Below, one piece after another: positions 34,834 to 43,546 of a stretch of DNA of 64,000 nt; the first letter of the stretch is position 1; each line of letters begins with the position of its first letter. A program made the position numbers and the translations under genes. The stretch covers positions 1 through 64,000 of the forward strand of contig NZ_AUEE01000004.1 in NCBI RefSeq assembly GCF_000425825.1. Direction: 5' to 3'. This stretch comes from Jeotgalicoccus marinus DSM 19772 (GTDB lineage Bacteria; Bacillota; Bacilli; Staphylococcales; Salinicoccaceae). The notes under the pieces were generated by a model that saw nothing but the letters and a program-made list of their open reading frames with translations, was not told the origin of the DNA and searched no databases.

Positions 34834-35533
34834 GGACAGCTACCTTATTCCCTTGCCTGATAACCTTCATTTCACGTGAAAATATATGAGACAACATCTC
34901 TTCTGTTACTTGATGATTCGGTACTTTAGCTGCGGTTAAAGTACCTTTTTTCATGCCGGAAATTGAATCTGCATATGTCATCGCCAAACTTAAATCATGC
35001 ATGGCAAGAATGACCACTTTATTTTTAGCTAATTCTTTCAATCTCGATAAAATAATGTGTTGATAGTTAACATCCAATCCTTGTTCAATTTCATCAAGCA
35101 TGATTATGGGTTTGTCTTCCAATTCAATTTGCGCAAGAAGTGCACGTTTGAACTCCCCACCACTTAAATTTTCAATGCTGTGATTTCGATAATGTATTAA
35201 ATCGTAATCGTTTAGAATTCCAATAAACTGTTCACCAGAAATTTTCTTCTCTGTGCTCAAACCTACAAAATCTTCTACATTAATTTGAAAAGGTACGTTG
35301 TGTTGAGGAAGATAGCTGATGTATTCTGCTGTAGAAGAAAGTTTGTGGTTGTCTACATAGAGTTCACGTTTTTTTATGGACTTTGTATTAAAACCCGTAA
35401 CACCTGTTAAAACTGAACTTTTACCACTTCCATTCTCCCCAATTAGAACGTGTAAGCCAGGTTCGAATATCAAACTTTCCACTATAATTTTAAAGTCATC
35501 GTAATCGACCACCAAAGAATGAATGTCTAACAC
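34826..35533 (-). CDS. Orphan ABC transporter ATP-binding protein
   Basis: This 235-residue ATPase has Walker A IGENGSGKSS near residue 32, signature LSGGEFKRALLAQ, and Walker B PIIMLDEIEQGLD, where Ile replaces the usual Pro after DE. It resembles FecE/BtuD-type importers. Start is GTG at 35533, after GAGGT. No permease or binding protein is adjacent. The neighbour 2 bp upstream is an AhpD-like gene, so its partner must be elsewhere or it serves a non-transport role. Confidence 0.8.
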   Translation of the reverse strand: MLDIHSLVVDYDDFKIIVESLIFEPGLHVLIGENGSGKSSVLTGVTGFNTKSIKKRELYVDNHKLSSTAEYISYLPQHNVPFQINVEDFVGLSTEKKISGEQFIGILNDYDLIHYRNHSIENLSGGEFKRALLAQIELEDKPIIMLDEIEQGLDVNYQHIILSRLKELAKNKVVILAMHDLSLAMTYADSISGMKKGTLTAAKVPNHQVTEEMLSHIFSREMKVIRQGNKVAVLS

Positions 35534-35535
35534 GA

Positions 35536-35880
35536 TTATACCTCTGTCGTCGCTTCATCATATGCTTCTAGTGCTTTACCACCATATACACTAGCTGGTC
35601 CGCCACCCATCACTATAGAGACCGCAACGATATCTGAAATTTCGTCACGTGTCGCACCGAGTTTAACTAGTTTGTTGACATGGTTACCAATACAACCCTC
35701 ACACTTATCTGCGATAGCATAAGTTAAAGCGATATACTCTTTGGTCTTCTCATCCAAAGCATTAGCTTTATACCCTTCTTTTTGAAGCTTTCTGAAAGCA
35801 GACATAAAATCGGGTTGCGTTTCTTGAATTCGACCTGTGTTTTTTTGCGCACGTTTATTAATTTCTTCAAAATTACCCAT
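35536..35880 (-). CDS. AhpD-like carboxymuconolactone decarboxylase family protein
   Basis: This 114-residue all-helical protein has the redox motif CEGC in ADKCEGCIGNHVNKLVKLGAT, the pattern of alkylhydroperoxidase-like AhpD proteins. It probably acts in peroxide or thiol chemistry. An AAAGGATG ribosome site precedes the ATG. It is transcribed with the ABC ATPase that follows. The exact substrate is not known. Confidence 0.85.
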   Translation of the reverse strand: MGNFEEINKRAQKNTGRIQETQPDFMSAFRKLQKEGYKANALDEKTKEYIALTYAIADKCEGCIGNHVNKLVKLGATRDEISDIVAVSIVMGGGPASVYGGKALEAYDEATTEV

Positions 35881-35908
35881 GAATAATCATCCTTTTAATT
35901 TATTTAAA

Positions 35909-35942
35909 GAAAGAGAATCGCTTAAATGCGATTCTCTTTTTT
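35909..35942 (-). terminator. Terminator overlapping the end of the 69-aa membrane protein gene
   Basis: AAGAGAATCGC (35911-35921) pairs with 35928-35938 over a 6-nt loop. The stop codon at 35922-35924 lies in the loop, and the minus strand continues TTTCTTTAAATA. Confidence 0.65.
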
Positions 35943-36131
35943 GTGGATTGTTCTTTTTCTGTAACACATTAATACCCAGATGTAGGCAGCAAAAATGACT
36001 ATCATAAAGATACCTATTGTTGTAAGTGATAATGGCGCATCCTGTGTGTAGGATGCAGTCGTTGAAAAGATAACCCCTGCCGTAAATAAAGTTAATGCTA
36101 TTGCGTAAATGAAAACATTTCTTAATTTCAT
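35922..36131 (-). CDS. Small two-helix membrane protein
   Basis: This 69-residue hypothetical protein starts MKLRN and has two hydrophobic helices (about 6-24 and 37-56) with a basic C-terminal tail. The ATG at 36131 follows GGTGGGTGAG; an ATG 15 bp upstream has a weaker site. I do not recognise the family and assign no function. Confidence 0.55.
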   Translation of the reverse strand: MKLRNVFIYAIALTLFTAGVIFSTTASYTQDAPLSLTTIGIFMIVIFAAYIWVLMCYRKRTIHKKENRI

Positions 36132-36195
36132 GTGCTCACCCACCATATTATTCTTCTTAACTTTATAATATCACGACATTCCGCTATTTTCTCAT

Positions 36196-36702
36196 CTATT
36201 CTAAAAAGTTCGACATATAGACTAAATTAGTATAGCCTTCTTTCAATTTCACTTGGTTCTTCAATACAGCTTCTTCTTTAAAGCCTAATTTTTCGTAAAG
36301 TTTAATTGCTCCAGGATTATTAGAGAAAACAGTTAGAATGACTTTTTCAATTATATCGTTAGCTTTAGCAAATTCTAGGGCACGTTCAATCATCGCAGTC
36401 CCTGTACCTGAGCCAGTATAGTCTGGTTGTAAACTGATACCAAATTGTGCGATATGTTCAAACTTCTTACGGTGATCTTGGCGCATATTTAACATACCAA
36501 TAACCGTATCACCATCTACAGCAACAATACCTAGGTCATTGGTGCCTAAAGATTTTATAGTTGCTTCTTCTTCTTCAACAGTTATCTCACGATTTTCAAT
36601 TGCTGTTGCTAGAATATCTGGATACGCCTCAGTCACAATATGTTTGTGCCTGACAATACTTTTAGCGTCCGATATTCTCATTTCACGTATTTCATATGCC
36701 AT
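36196..36702 (-). CDS. GNAT-family N-acetyltransferase
   Basis: This 168-residue acetyltransferase has the acetyl-CoA motif QPDYTGSGTGTAMIERALEFA and the C-terminal NNPGAIKLYEKLGFKEEAV typical of RimI/PAT-like enzymes. The start is the ATG at 36702 with an AAGGAGA site; upstream in-frame codons are basic and unlikely to be translated. The substrate is unknown. Confidence 0.82.
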   Translation of the reverse strand: MAYEIREMRISDAKSIVRHKHIVTEAYPDILATAIENREITVEEEEATIKSLGTNDLGIVAVDGDTVIGMLNMRQDHRKKFEHIAQFGISLQPDYTGSGTGTAMIERALEFAKANDIIEKVILTVFSNNPGAIKLYEKLGFKEEAVLKNQVKLKEGYTNLVYMSNFLE

Positions 36703-36787
36703 ACTTAGTCGTCTCCTTCTAGCTTGGTTTTTAATCATTCCCATTCATTATATTACAAGTTTACTTTTCCATTAAATATCATGCTTC

Positions 36788-37318
36788 TTATCTAATAAAC
36801 AGGGCACCATAAATTAAGCCAATCATAATGACGAAGGCAGGATGTATTTTAACAATCTGTAAAAGTATAAAAGCAATGACAATTAAGAATATTGTGTGGA
36901 AGCCACCTGAAACCTCTAGAGAGTTAAATAGAAAATCTACTACGATTACACCCATTAATATTGCAATCACTGGTCTAATTAATGTTGTTAAGGTGCTGAA
37001 TTTATTCGTCCCTTTCAACTTATATAAAAGTGCAGCAAGTAAAATCATGACAACCAAGGAAGGTAGGACACTTGCAGTTACTGCAACAATACTACCAAGT
37101 ACGCCACCGGCTTCGTATCCAATGTAGGCACCCATCTTCGTTAGTATAGGACCAGGTAGTGAGTTACCGAGTGCAAGTACTTCAGCAAACTCACCAGTTG
37201 TCATCCAACCATAGGTATCAACAACCTCTCTTTCGACTAGAGGGATTGAGGCTGGACCTCCACCATATCCAATTATACCTGGAATCAGAAAGGCCAGAAA
37301 AATTTCCATGTAAATCAT
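36788..37318 (-). CDS. chrA: Chromate transporter, short-chain subunit (second of pair)
   Basis: This 176-residue CHR-family half-protein carries GYGGGPASIPLVEREVVD near its start and LALGNSLPGPILTKMGAYIG, plus five or six hydrophobic helices. Short-chain CHR proteins work as pairs encoded by adjacent genes. Its ATG overlaps the stop of the upstream partner by 4 bp. Chromate efflux is the known family activity; sulfate or another anion is possible. Confidence 0.85.
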   Translation of the reverse strand: MIYMEIFLAFLIPGIIGYGGGPASIPLVEREVVDTYGWMTTGEFAEVLALGNSLPGPILTKMGAYIGYEAGGVLGSIVAVTASVLPSLVVMILLAALLYKLKGTNKFSTLTTLIRPVIAILMGVIVVDFLFNSLEVSGGFHTIFLIVIAFILLQIVKIHPAFVIMIGLIYGALFIR

Positions 37319-37866
37319 GTTGACCCTCCTCTAACCTTATATTTCCTTAAAAGACTAATAACGATAATAATGGCGATAACAATTGCCGGATGAATATTTA
37401 GCACTTCTAAGATAATCAACATACCTATAGTAAAAGGAATTAAAAATGCCCACGTCGTGACCGCTTTCGCTGATTGTAAAAATTCAATTGTTAGAATCGC
37501 TAGCATGACTAGGACAACTGGCACTACCCCTGCACTCATTCCCTGTACCCAGGCTAGGTCTTTAAAACCTGTAAATAAAGCAAGAAGGATGGTCATAATC
37601 ACTGCCGTTGGTAAAATCATCGCAACCATGGCATTGGCTACACCAAGCCAACCCTTTATTTGATAACATATGTACCCAGCGACTTTAGTAATAATTGGTC
37701 CTGGTAAAACATTGGCGATTGCCAGTACATCTTGGAATTCTTCATTCGACATCCATTTATATTTATCAACAACTTCTATTTTAACTAACGGAATCGATGA
37801 AGGACCCCCACCGAAACCGAGCATCCCTACTCTAAAAAACGCCTTAAATATTTGCCAGTGCATCAT
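37315..37866 (-). CDS. chrA: Chromate transporter, short-chain subunit (first of pair)
   Basis: This 183-residue CHR half-protein has GFGGGPSSIPLVKIEVVDKY and LAIANVLPGPIITKVAGYI motifs, paralogous to the gene that follows it. The two are expected to insert in opposite topologies and form one transporter. The start is one of two adjacent ATGs (37866/37863) behind AGAGGTG. Confidence 0.85.
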   Translation of the reverse strand: MMHWQIFKAFFRVGMLGFGGGPSSIPLVKIEVVDKYKWMSNEEFQDVLAIANVLPGPIITKVAGYICYQIKGWLGVANAMVAMILPTAVIMTILLALFTGFKDLAWVQGMSAGVVPVVLVMLAILTIEFLQSAKAVTTWAFLIPFTIGMLIILEVLNIHPAIVIAIIIVISLLRKYKVRGGST

Positions 37867-37881
37867 TCTCACCTCTTATCA

Positions 37882-37912
37882 GAAAAAGCACCAGCATGGC
37901 TGGTGCTTTTAT
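37882..37912 (-). terminator. Terminator of the SEC-C protein gene
   Basis: AAAAGCACCAGC (37884-37895) pairs with 37899-37910 over loop ATG. It is flanked by A and T tracts and works on the minus strand. Confidence 0.8.
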
Positions 37913-37913
37913 A

Positions 37914-38954
37914 TCAAACTGCTTTACCACAGCATTTTTTATATTTCTTTCCACTGCCACATGGACAAGGATCGTTTCGTCCGACCTTGAACTCATTGAC
38001 GATTGTTTTTTGTCCAAGTTCTGCTTCTGACTTACCTCTATATTGGAAATGACGAGTATGTTTTAGCACGCCACTCACTAAATTAAAGAAGTCATCTTCT
38101 TCTTGTTTAGTAGAAAATTCATAGCCTAGATTGTTAATTTCTGCGATGATATCAGTCCGTTTTTGACCACTAATAATCATACGTAACATTTGAATATATA
38201 ATTCTTCTAGTGAAGCTACGTCTGTATTTAAGTGACTACTAACCCAAGATTTTAGTGACTCATGATAAATAGACTCATCAATGTAGTTCGGGTTTGAAAA
38301 CTGTATGAACTTAGCAAATTCTGGTTCATAGTAGTTGTATTTTTGCTGATTTTTTCTAATAATTTGGTACTGTTCATCTGTCATATCATCTATGACAAAT
38401 TCTTTGTTTTTTTCATTAATCGTAATGACATAAGGTGACTCATTTACTAAGTCGACTAATTCCTCAATTGTCGTCTCCTGGCCATAGTATTTCTTAAATA
38501 GTTTAGTAAGCTGTTTAAATTCAACAACACCATAGAGATGTAAGGCAGCTCTAATTAAATTTAACTTTCTTTGAACTGCCAAACGTTTTTCTTTATTTTC
38601 TTTCGTATCGACTGTTTTAAATTTATCGAGCACTTCATCAATAATAAAGAAGTGGTCAGGATTATTTAAATCTTCATAGGCCAAGCCCATGATATACAAG
38701 CCGTAAATGTCTACAAGGCTTAAATCTTTCGCTTCATCCAAATTTGTCGCTGCTCTTTTCCATGATTCGAGCGCAATATCATCACTATATAGGTAAGTGT
38801 ACGTGAGTACTGATTCATTCGTTAAGTTTGCTGAAATTGCCTCAATTAAGTCTTCTTTATCTAAAGCTGTTTCATTTTTGACGCCGGTATTTATTGCAAC
38901 TTGATGCAAGTCTTCTAAATCATATTTTTCTAAATACACACCCGTATTTGTCAC
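37914..38954 (-). CDS. SEC-C zinc-motif protein
   Basis: This 346-residue largely helical protein ends in the SEC-C metal-binding motif [18 protein letters not shown], as found at the SecA C-terminus and in YecA-like proteins. The remaining ~320 residues match no family I recognise. The GTG at 38954 is chosen because AAGGAG lies 9 bases upstream. SEC-C motifs bind zinc or iron and can contact SecB or ribosomes, so a role near protein export is only a suggestion. Confidence 0.7.
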   Translation of the reverse strand: MTNTGVYLEKYDLEDLHQVAINTGVKNETALDKEDLIEAISANLTNESVLTYTYLYSDDIALESWKRAATNLDEAKDLSLVDIYGLYIMGLAYEDLNNPDHFFIIDEVLDKFKTVDTKENKEKRLAVQRKLNLIRAALHLYGVVEFKQLTKLFKKYYGQETTIEELVDLVNESPYVITINEKNKEFVIDDMTDEQYQIIRKNQQKYNYYEPEFAKFIQFSNPNYIDESIYHESLKSWVSSHLNTDVASLEELYIQMLRMIISGQKRTDIIAEINNLGYEFSTKQEEDDFFNLVSGVLKHTRHFQYRGKSEAELGQKTIVNEFKVGRNDPCPCGSGKKYKKCCGKAV

Positions 38955-39064
38955 TATGAACAACTCCTTATATACTAATTCTAGTACTGGTATTTTATCA
39001 TACTTGTGTAAATATGCTAAAATTTAAGAGGTAACGAATACATATGATAGGAGCTCATATAAAG

Positions 39065-39916
39065 ATGAAAGCTATTGCCCTCGATTTAGATGGTACAACA
39101 TTAAATCATGCAGGTGAATTCCCCAACAGTCTCATTAAGACACTTCAAGACATCCATAATAAAGGAATCAAAATCATTATCGCGACCGGACGTTCGCTTC
39201 AAATGATTCATCAAAAAGTGCCTAACGATGTTCCGGTCGATGGCTTTGTCGCTGCGAGCGGTATGACCGTATACCTTGGTGACACGCTCTTATCACGCAC
39301 TGCCTTTACAAAAGAACAAGTCAGTTTCGTCTTAGAAGAGGTTCGTAAACACAAGATATATTATGAGATAACAACGAGCCAGAGCGGTGGTCCATATACC
39401 TATAATGATGATTACGATTATGCTTTGGAGGACCTCACTGCACAAGCTGATGAGACAGTACTAGATTATGAAAACATCGGCACTGCCCGTACCTTAAACT
39501 CTCAAGAGCAATGGGTCGATAATCACGCACTCGACACCAATGATATTATTAAGTTTTACTTCTTCTCAAATGATAAAAATAAGATGGACAACTGGTATGA
39601 CTACCTCAATAATCACTTTACATCAGACGCTGGTTTTCAGATATACCGTACATCAAATCATAACTCAGAAATCATGGTCTATGGCACAGACAAAGGTTCC
39701 GGTTTAAAGACAATTGCTAGAGAACTTAAGCTGCCGCTTCATGACATTCATGCTTTCGGCGATTCTATGAATGATATCCCTATGTTTAAAGTTGTCGGTA
39801 AATCAACTGCCTTAAAAAACGGTCAAGAAGACGTTAAATGTCTTGCAGATGATGTCACCGATTTTACATGTGATGAAGATGGCCTTGAGATTTATTTAAA
39901 GAAACATTATCTATAG
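39065..39916 (+). CDS. HAD-superfamily phosphatase, Cof type (IIB)
   Basis: This 283-residue sugar-phosphate or flavin-phosphate phosphatase has motif I LDLDGTTL with the nucleophile Asp near residue 8, motif II ATGRS, Lys in DKGSGLK, and motif IV FGDSMNDIPMF. A IIB-type cap lies between motifs II and III. The ATG at 39065 follows TAGGAG. The substrate is unknown, as is usual in this family. Confidence 0.88.
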   Translation: MKAIALDLDGTTLNHAGEFPNSLIKTLQDIHNKGIKIIIATGRSLQMIHQKVPNDVPVDGFVAASGMTVYLGDTLLSRTAFTKEQVSFVLEEVRKHKIYYEITTSQSGGPYTYNDDYDYALEDLTAQADETVLDYENIGTARTLNSQEQWVDNHALDTNDIIKFYFFSNDKNKMDNWYDYLNNHFTSDAGFQIYRTSNHNSEIMVYGTDKGSGLKTIARELKLPLHDIHAFGDSMNDIPMFKVVGKSTALKNGQEDVKCLADDVTDFTCDEDGLEIYLKKHYL

Positions 39917-40549
39917 CAATTTGCCCTCGTCTCTGAGGGCTTTTTTAATTGGCATAAACCAAACATTACCCTCCATCAATTCCATCGGCGAAATTTCATG
40001 ACCCCCGTCAGTCAGCTTAATGGTTACATTCATGCCCTTGTCTTCTAGTTTTTTCTTTAAGGTGTATGATTCACCAGCTGTAGCAGTCATATCTTTTGCA
40101 CCGGCTGTTAGAAGTACATCTGTATTAAACAACATTCCTTTTCCAACTGTTTCACTACGGTAAGCACTGTGCATTAACATTGCCCCTCTTAACCCTAAAT
40201 CGTAGTTCAACAATAAATAAGCTCCCATATTTGCGCCATTAGAATAACCAATAAGTATGGATTTAGAGAGCTCAAAATCATAGATTTTACTCAAGTCTTT
40301 TAAAGTGTTGTATATTTTATCACCTTCTTCTTTTAGACTCGCTTCATCAAATTCATTAGCTGAAAGGCGTCTAAAAAATCGGCTTTGTCCATTTTCATCA
40401 ATCTCACCTCTTAGGCTTAGGACATTGGCATCACCATCTACCATGGCAGCAACATCGAGTAAATCCGTCTCTCTACCTCCTGTACCGTGTAAAAGAATTA
40501 TGGTTTCAACATTTTCTTCAACTTTACTTTTGATGTATAAATGTTTCAT
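39911..40549 (-). CDS. Alpha/beta-hydrolase, MhqD-like carboxylesterase
   Basis: This 212-residue hydrolase of the phospholipase/carboxylesterase family has oxyanion LLHGTGG near residue 20, nucleophile elbow GYSNGAN near 100, and Asp and His in GAKDM and GGHEIS. It is divergent from a ring-cleaving dioxygenase-like gene, the combination seen in the mhq quinone-detoxification genes of B. subtilis and S. aureus. It overlaps the convergent HAD gene by 6 bp. Confidence 0.82.
   Translation of the reverse strand: MKHLYIKSKVEENVETIILLHGTGGRETDLLDVAAMVDGDANVLSLRGEIDENGQSRFFRRLSANEFDEASLKEEGDKIYNTLKDLSKIYDFELSKSILIGYSNGANMGAYLLLNYDLGLRGAMLMHSAYRSETVGKGMLFNTDVLLTAGAKDMTATAGESYTLKKKLEDKGMNVTIKLTDGGHEISPMELMEGNVWFMPIKKALRDEGKLL
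39921..39948 (+). terminator. Terminator of the HAD gene, inside the mhqD-like reading frame
   Basis: GCCCTC (39923-39928) pairs with GAGGGC (39935-39940) followed by six T. It lies within the last codons of the convergent hydrolase gene. Confidence 0.75.
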
Positions 40550-40623
40550 TTAAAGTCCTCCTAATAGAGTTACGCATAGTCGTATTATATAATAAAATCA
40601 AAGAGATTAAAGGAGGATGCATT

Positions 40624-41544
40624 ATGCCTGCATTTGGTATACACCATGTTTCCGCAATTACTAAGAATATCATTGAAAATCATGATTTTTTCACTAAAAT
40701 ATTAGGTCATCGTCTCGTTAAAAAGACTGTTAACCAAGATGACCCAAGTATGTATCACTTATTTTATAGTGACTACAAAGGGACACCAGGGACAGATGTG
40801 ACTTTTTTTGAAATCGGTCTTGCCCCTAAGTACACACCAGGAACTAACTCTATCTCACGTACAATCTTACGTGTTCCGTCAAAAGAAGCCTTACAATACT
40901 TCCGTGACCGTTTCGATGAAAAAGGCGTTTATCACGAAGGTATCATCGATTATTTCGGCGAAACATTGATGAAATTTTCTGATGAGGAAAGTCAACGCTT
41001 TGCCCTAGTCGTTGACGATAATGAGAATAAGGCAGTCCCTCATACAGATAACGATATTCCTGAAGCCTACGCCATTAGAGGCGTTTACGGTGTTGAACTC
41101 ACCGTTCAATATTTAAAACCTATGGTTGAGTTTCTTACATTGCTAGGCGGTAAATACGATGGGGACATTGACCAAGATACAGAAGCTCGAGTTGACTTTG
41201 GTGATGATGCGGTGTTTATCTTCGAATCTAGAACGACAAATGTTGAAAAAGAAGGCTATGGTAGTGTTCATCACTTCTCACTGAGAGTGAAAGATGAAGC
41301 TGATTTAGAAGAAATCTATAAAAAGATTAAAGCAGATAAGTGGCTGTCTTCTGGCGTTGTGAATCGACATTACTTCAAGGCACTATATATTAATGCACCA
41401 GGCAATATTACCGTTGAAATTTCTACAGATGGTCCAGGGTTTACAGTCGATGAGCCACTAGAAACATTAGGAGAAAAACTCGCAGTCCCTCCATTTTTAG
41501 AGGATGATAGAGACTTCATTGAAATGCGCCTACACCCACTCTAA
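40624..41544 (+). CDS. VOC-family ring-cleaving dioxygenase, MhqO/MhqE-like
   Basis: This 306-residue protein has two vicinal-oxygen-chelate modules (about 1-135 and 145-290). Metal-ligand candidates are His near the start (GIHHVSAI), HHFSLRV, and Glu in NITVEISTDGPGF. MhqO/MhqE proteins act on quinone-glutathione/thiol adducts or hydroquinones. An AGGAGG site precedes the ATG. No mhqR repressor gene is adjacent. Confidence 0.85.
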   Translation: MPAFGIHHVSAITKNIIENHDFFTKILGHRLVKKTVNQDDPSMYHLFYSDYKGTPGTDVTFFEIGLAPKYTPGTNSISRTILRVPSKEALQYFRDRFDEKGVYHEGIIDYFGETLMKFSDEESQRFALVVDDNENKAVPHTDNDIPEAYAIRGVYGVELTVQYLKPMVEFLTLLGGKYDGDIDQDTEARVDFGDDAVFIFESRTTNVEKEGYGSVHHFSLRVKDEADLEEIYKKIKADKWLSSGVVNRHYFKALYINAPGNITVEISTDGPGFTVDEPLETLGEKLAVPPFLEDDRDFIEMRLHPL

Positions 41545-41561
41545 AATTTAGTAATTAGAAC

Positions 41562-41603
41562 ATAAAAAACCGTTCCTTTAAAATTAAAGGAACGGTTTTT
41601 TCA
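41562..41603. terminator. Bidirectional terminator
   Basis: A 17-bp perfect stem starting AAAAAACCGTTCC (41564-41580) pairs with 41585-41601 around a 4-nt loop. It serves both the dioxygenase gene and the convergent lipoprotein gene. Confidence 0.9.
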
Positions 41604-42431
41604 TTACTCATTAGGGAGTTCGATTTGATCAATATTATTAAAGTTATCAAAGGTAGTATCACCATTTAATGAGAACGTGCCACCTGTATCTTTACCTTCG
41701 ACATCAAAATTAATCTTCTCTATCAACATTCTCTCTTCATCTACAACAAATTCGATTGAGGATTCCACTGTTTCTACAGTCATTTGTCCAAAATTAACTT
41801 GCACCAATGACTCTAGATTTCTATAAACTTCCTCATCATTTCCATGGTACTTATAAATAATCTTATCATCGGTCTCCTCTGTGGTCATGTAACCAAACAA
41901 GGTTTCTAAAGAATGAACCGCTTGATCATAAGTGACACTGTATAATAAATTAACATCGACCGAATCTGATACATTAATCCAATCTTGACCATTGTAGAAA
42001 TAAGTTTGCCCATCTCTCGATAAAGTGCGATCTTCGCCTGCACTTCTTAGCCGTAATTGAGGTGGGTCTCCATTTATGACGTCAGCTTCTGCATTAAGAG
42101 ATTCTTCCTCCATCTCATCTAATGAAGCCTCTAGGTTTAATTCTGCTTTATAGCTTTCGATTTCTGTTGACTTATCGATTATTTTGGCGAGCTGTTCATC
42201 TTCAACTTTCGCCTGTTCTATGTTGTCTTCTTCAGTAGAATTATTTTTATTTTCACTGGTTTGCTCTTCAGATTCTTCTGTGGAATTATTATCTTCTGAG
42301 ACTTTAGTCTTGTTGGTATCGACAGTTCTTTCGTTTTCTGAGTCATCTACAGCTTGTGAATCAGTTGCCTGACAGGCTGCTAAAAAACCCGTGACGATTA
42401 ACAATAAGCCAAAATTTTTAAAATAATACAT
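41604..42431 (-). CDS. Putative lipoprotein (DUF6612-like)
   Basis: This 275-residue exported lipoprotein has a lipobox ending LAAC at about residue 20. A low-complexity linker of Ser, Glu, Asn and Asp (about 21-75) follows, then a globular domain with repeated two-strand units (KAELNLEASLDE, RDGQTYFYNGQDW). The layout resembles LppX/DUF6612 lipoproteins of Firmicutes. Function unknown. Confidence 0.65.
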   Translation of the reverse strand: MYYFKNFGLLLIVTGFLAACQATDSQAVDDSENERTVDTNKTKVSEDNNSTEESEEQTSENKNNSTEEDNIEQAKVEDEQLAKIIDKSTEIESYKAELNLEASLDEMEEESLNAEADVINGDPPQLRLRSAGEDRTLSRDGQTYFYNGQDWINVSDSVDVNLLYSVTYDQAVHSLETLFGYMTTEETDDKIIYKYHGNDEEVYRNLESLVQVNFGQMTVETVESSIEFVVDEERMLIEKINFDVEGKDTGGTFSLNGDTTFDNFNNIDQIELPNE

Positions 42432-42500
42432 GACTCATTCCCCTTACACTAAAATCTTTCTAAATAGTACCACGGACTTCTCATTATATCTAACAATAAG

Positions 42501-43424
42501 CTAAGACTCTGTAAGTTTGACGGTCTTCTTCGGACGTCTTGGTCTAGAATTTTTAAACCTTATTATTGTGTACAATATTAGGCCGGACCAAATGAAAGTA
42601 TAAGAAATTTTATGGGTGTCGGTGAATGATTCACCATATATAAATATGCCAATTAACAGTGTTAGGGTTGGTCCTATATATTGTAGTAAACCTATTAAAG
42701 ACAAAGGAATGTACACTGCACCAATCGCAAACATTAATAGTGGAATTGCTGTAACAACACCTGTTCCTACAGTGAAGGCTGTCTCAGCGTTCACACCAAA
42801 TTCCAAGGTATTCATACCCGTAACATTCAAATAGATGATATATATTAAAGCTATGGGAGCGAGTACTGCCGTCTCAACAGCAAGTGCGTACGTCGCGTCT
42901 AAGTTAATCGTCTTTTTAATCAATCCATATACCCCAAATGTTACTGCTAGAGTGAAAGCGAGTAATGGTATTCTCCCCACGCCAAGCGTCATGTACACTA
43001 CACCAATCAAAACTATGAATATTGCTAGCCATTCGCCCTTAGAGAATTTTTCTTTCAAAATAAAAAAGGCAAATAAAATACTGACAAACGGATTGATATA
43101 GTAACCTAAACTTGCCTCTAGTATATAACCTTGGTTCACAGCTAAAATATAGGTCAACCAGTTTAAGCTTATAATAATCGAAGCTGCTATGATACTTAAC
43201 GCTTTTTTCTTATCACTGAATATGTATGTAAGATTGGTTTTTAAATATTCCCATCGCCCAGTTAGTTTGATATAAAAAATCATAAAAATAAAAGACCAAA
43301 ATATTCTATGGGCTATAATCTCTAATGGTGAGACAGATTCAATTTGCCTCCAGTAAATTGGAAGTACACCCCAGATTACGTATGTTGCACCTGTTAGCAA
43401 TATCCCTTTTGCTACATTGGACAT
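42501..43424 (-). CDS. rarD: EamA-family transporter RarD
   Basis: This 307-residue protein has ten predicted transmembrane helices in two EamA repeats. The opening KGILLTGATYVIWGVLPIYWR and IAHRIFWSFIFM are the RarD signature. It is a drug/metabolite superfamily member of unknown substrate. The C-terminal tail is basic. Confidence 0.88.
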   Translation of the reverse strand: MSNVAKGILLTGATYVIWGVLPIYWRQIESVSPLEIIAHRIFWSFIFMIFYIKLTGRWEYLKTNLTYIFSDKKKALSIIAASIIISLNWLTYILAVNQGYILEASLGYYINPFVSILFAFFILKEKFSKGEWLAIFIVLIGVVYMTLGVGRIPLLAFTLAVTFGVYGLIKKTINLDATYALAVETAVLAPIALIYIIYLNVTGMNTLEFGVNAETAFTVGTGVVTAIPLLMFAIGAVYIPLSLIGLLQYIGPTLTLLIGIFIYGESFTDTHKISYTFIWSGLILYTIIRFKNSRPRRPKKTVKLTES

Positions 43425-43498
43425 TGACTCACCTCATTCTTTTTGTATTTTATCTTAATTTTACAACTGAACACTAAATTAGCAACAATTACACTTCA

Positions 43499-43542
43499 AT
43501 AAAAATAGCGGCAAACAGCTTGAGCTGTTCACCGCTAAGTTT
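43499..43542 (-). terminator. Terminator of the 329-aa membrane protein gene
   Basis: TAGCGG and AACAGCT pair with AGCTGTT and CCGCTA (43506-43537) with an internal mismatch; the minus strand continues into a TATTTTTATT tract. Confidence 0.6.
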
Positions 43543-43546
43543 TTTA

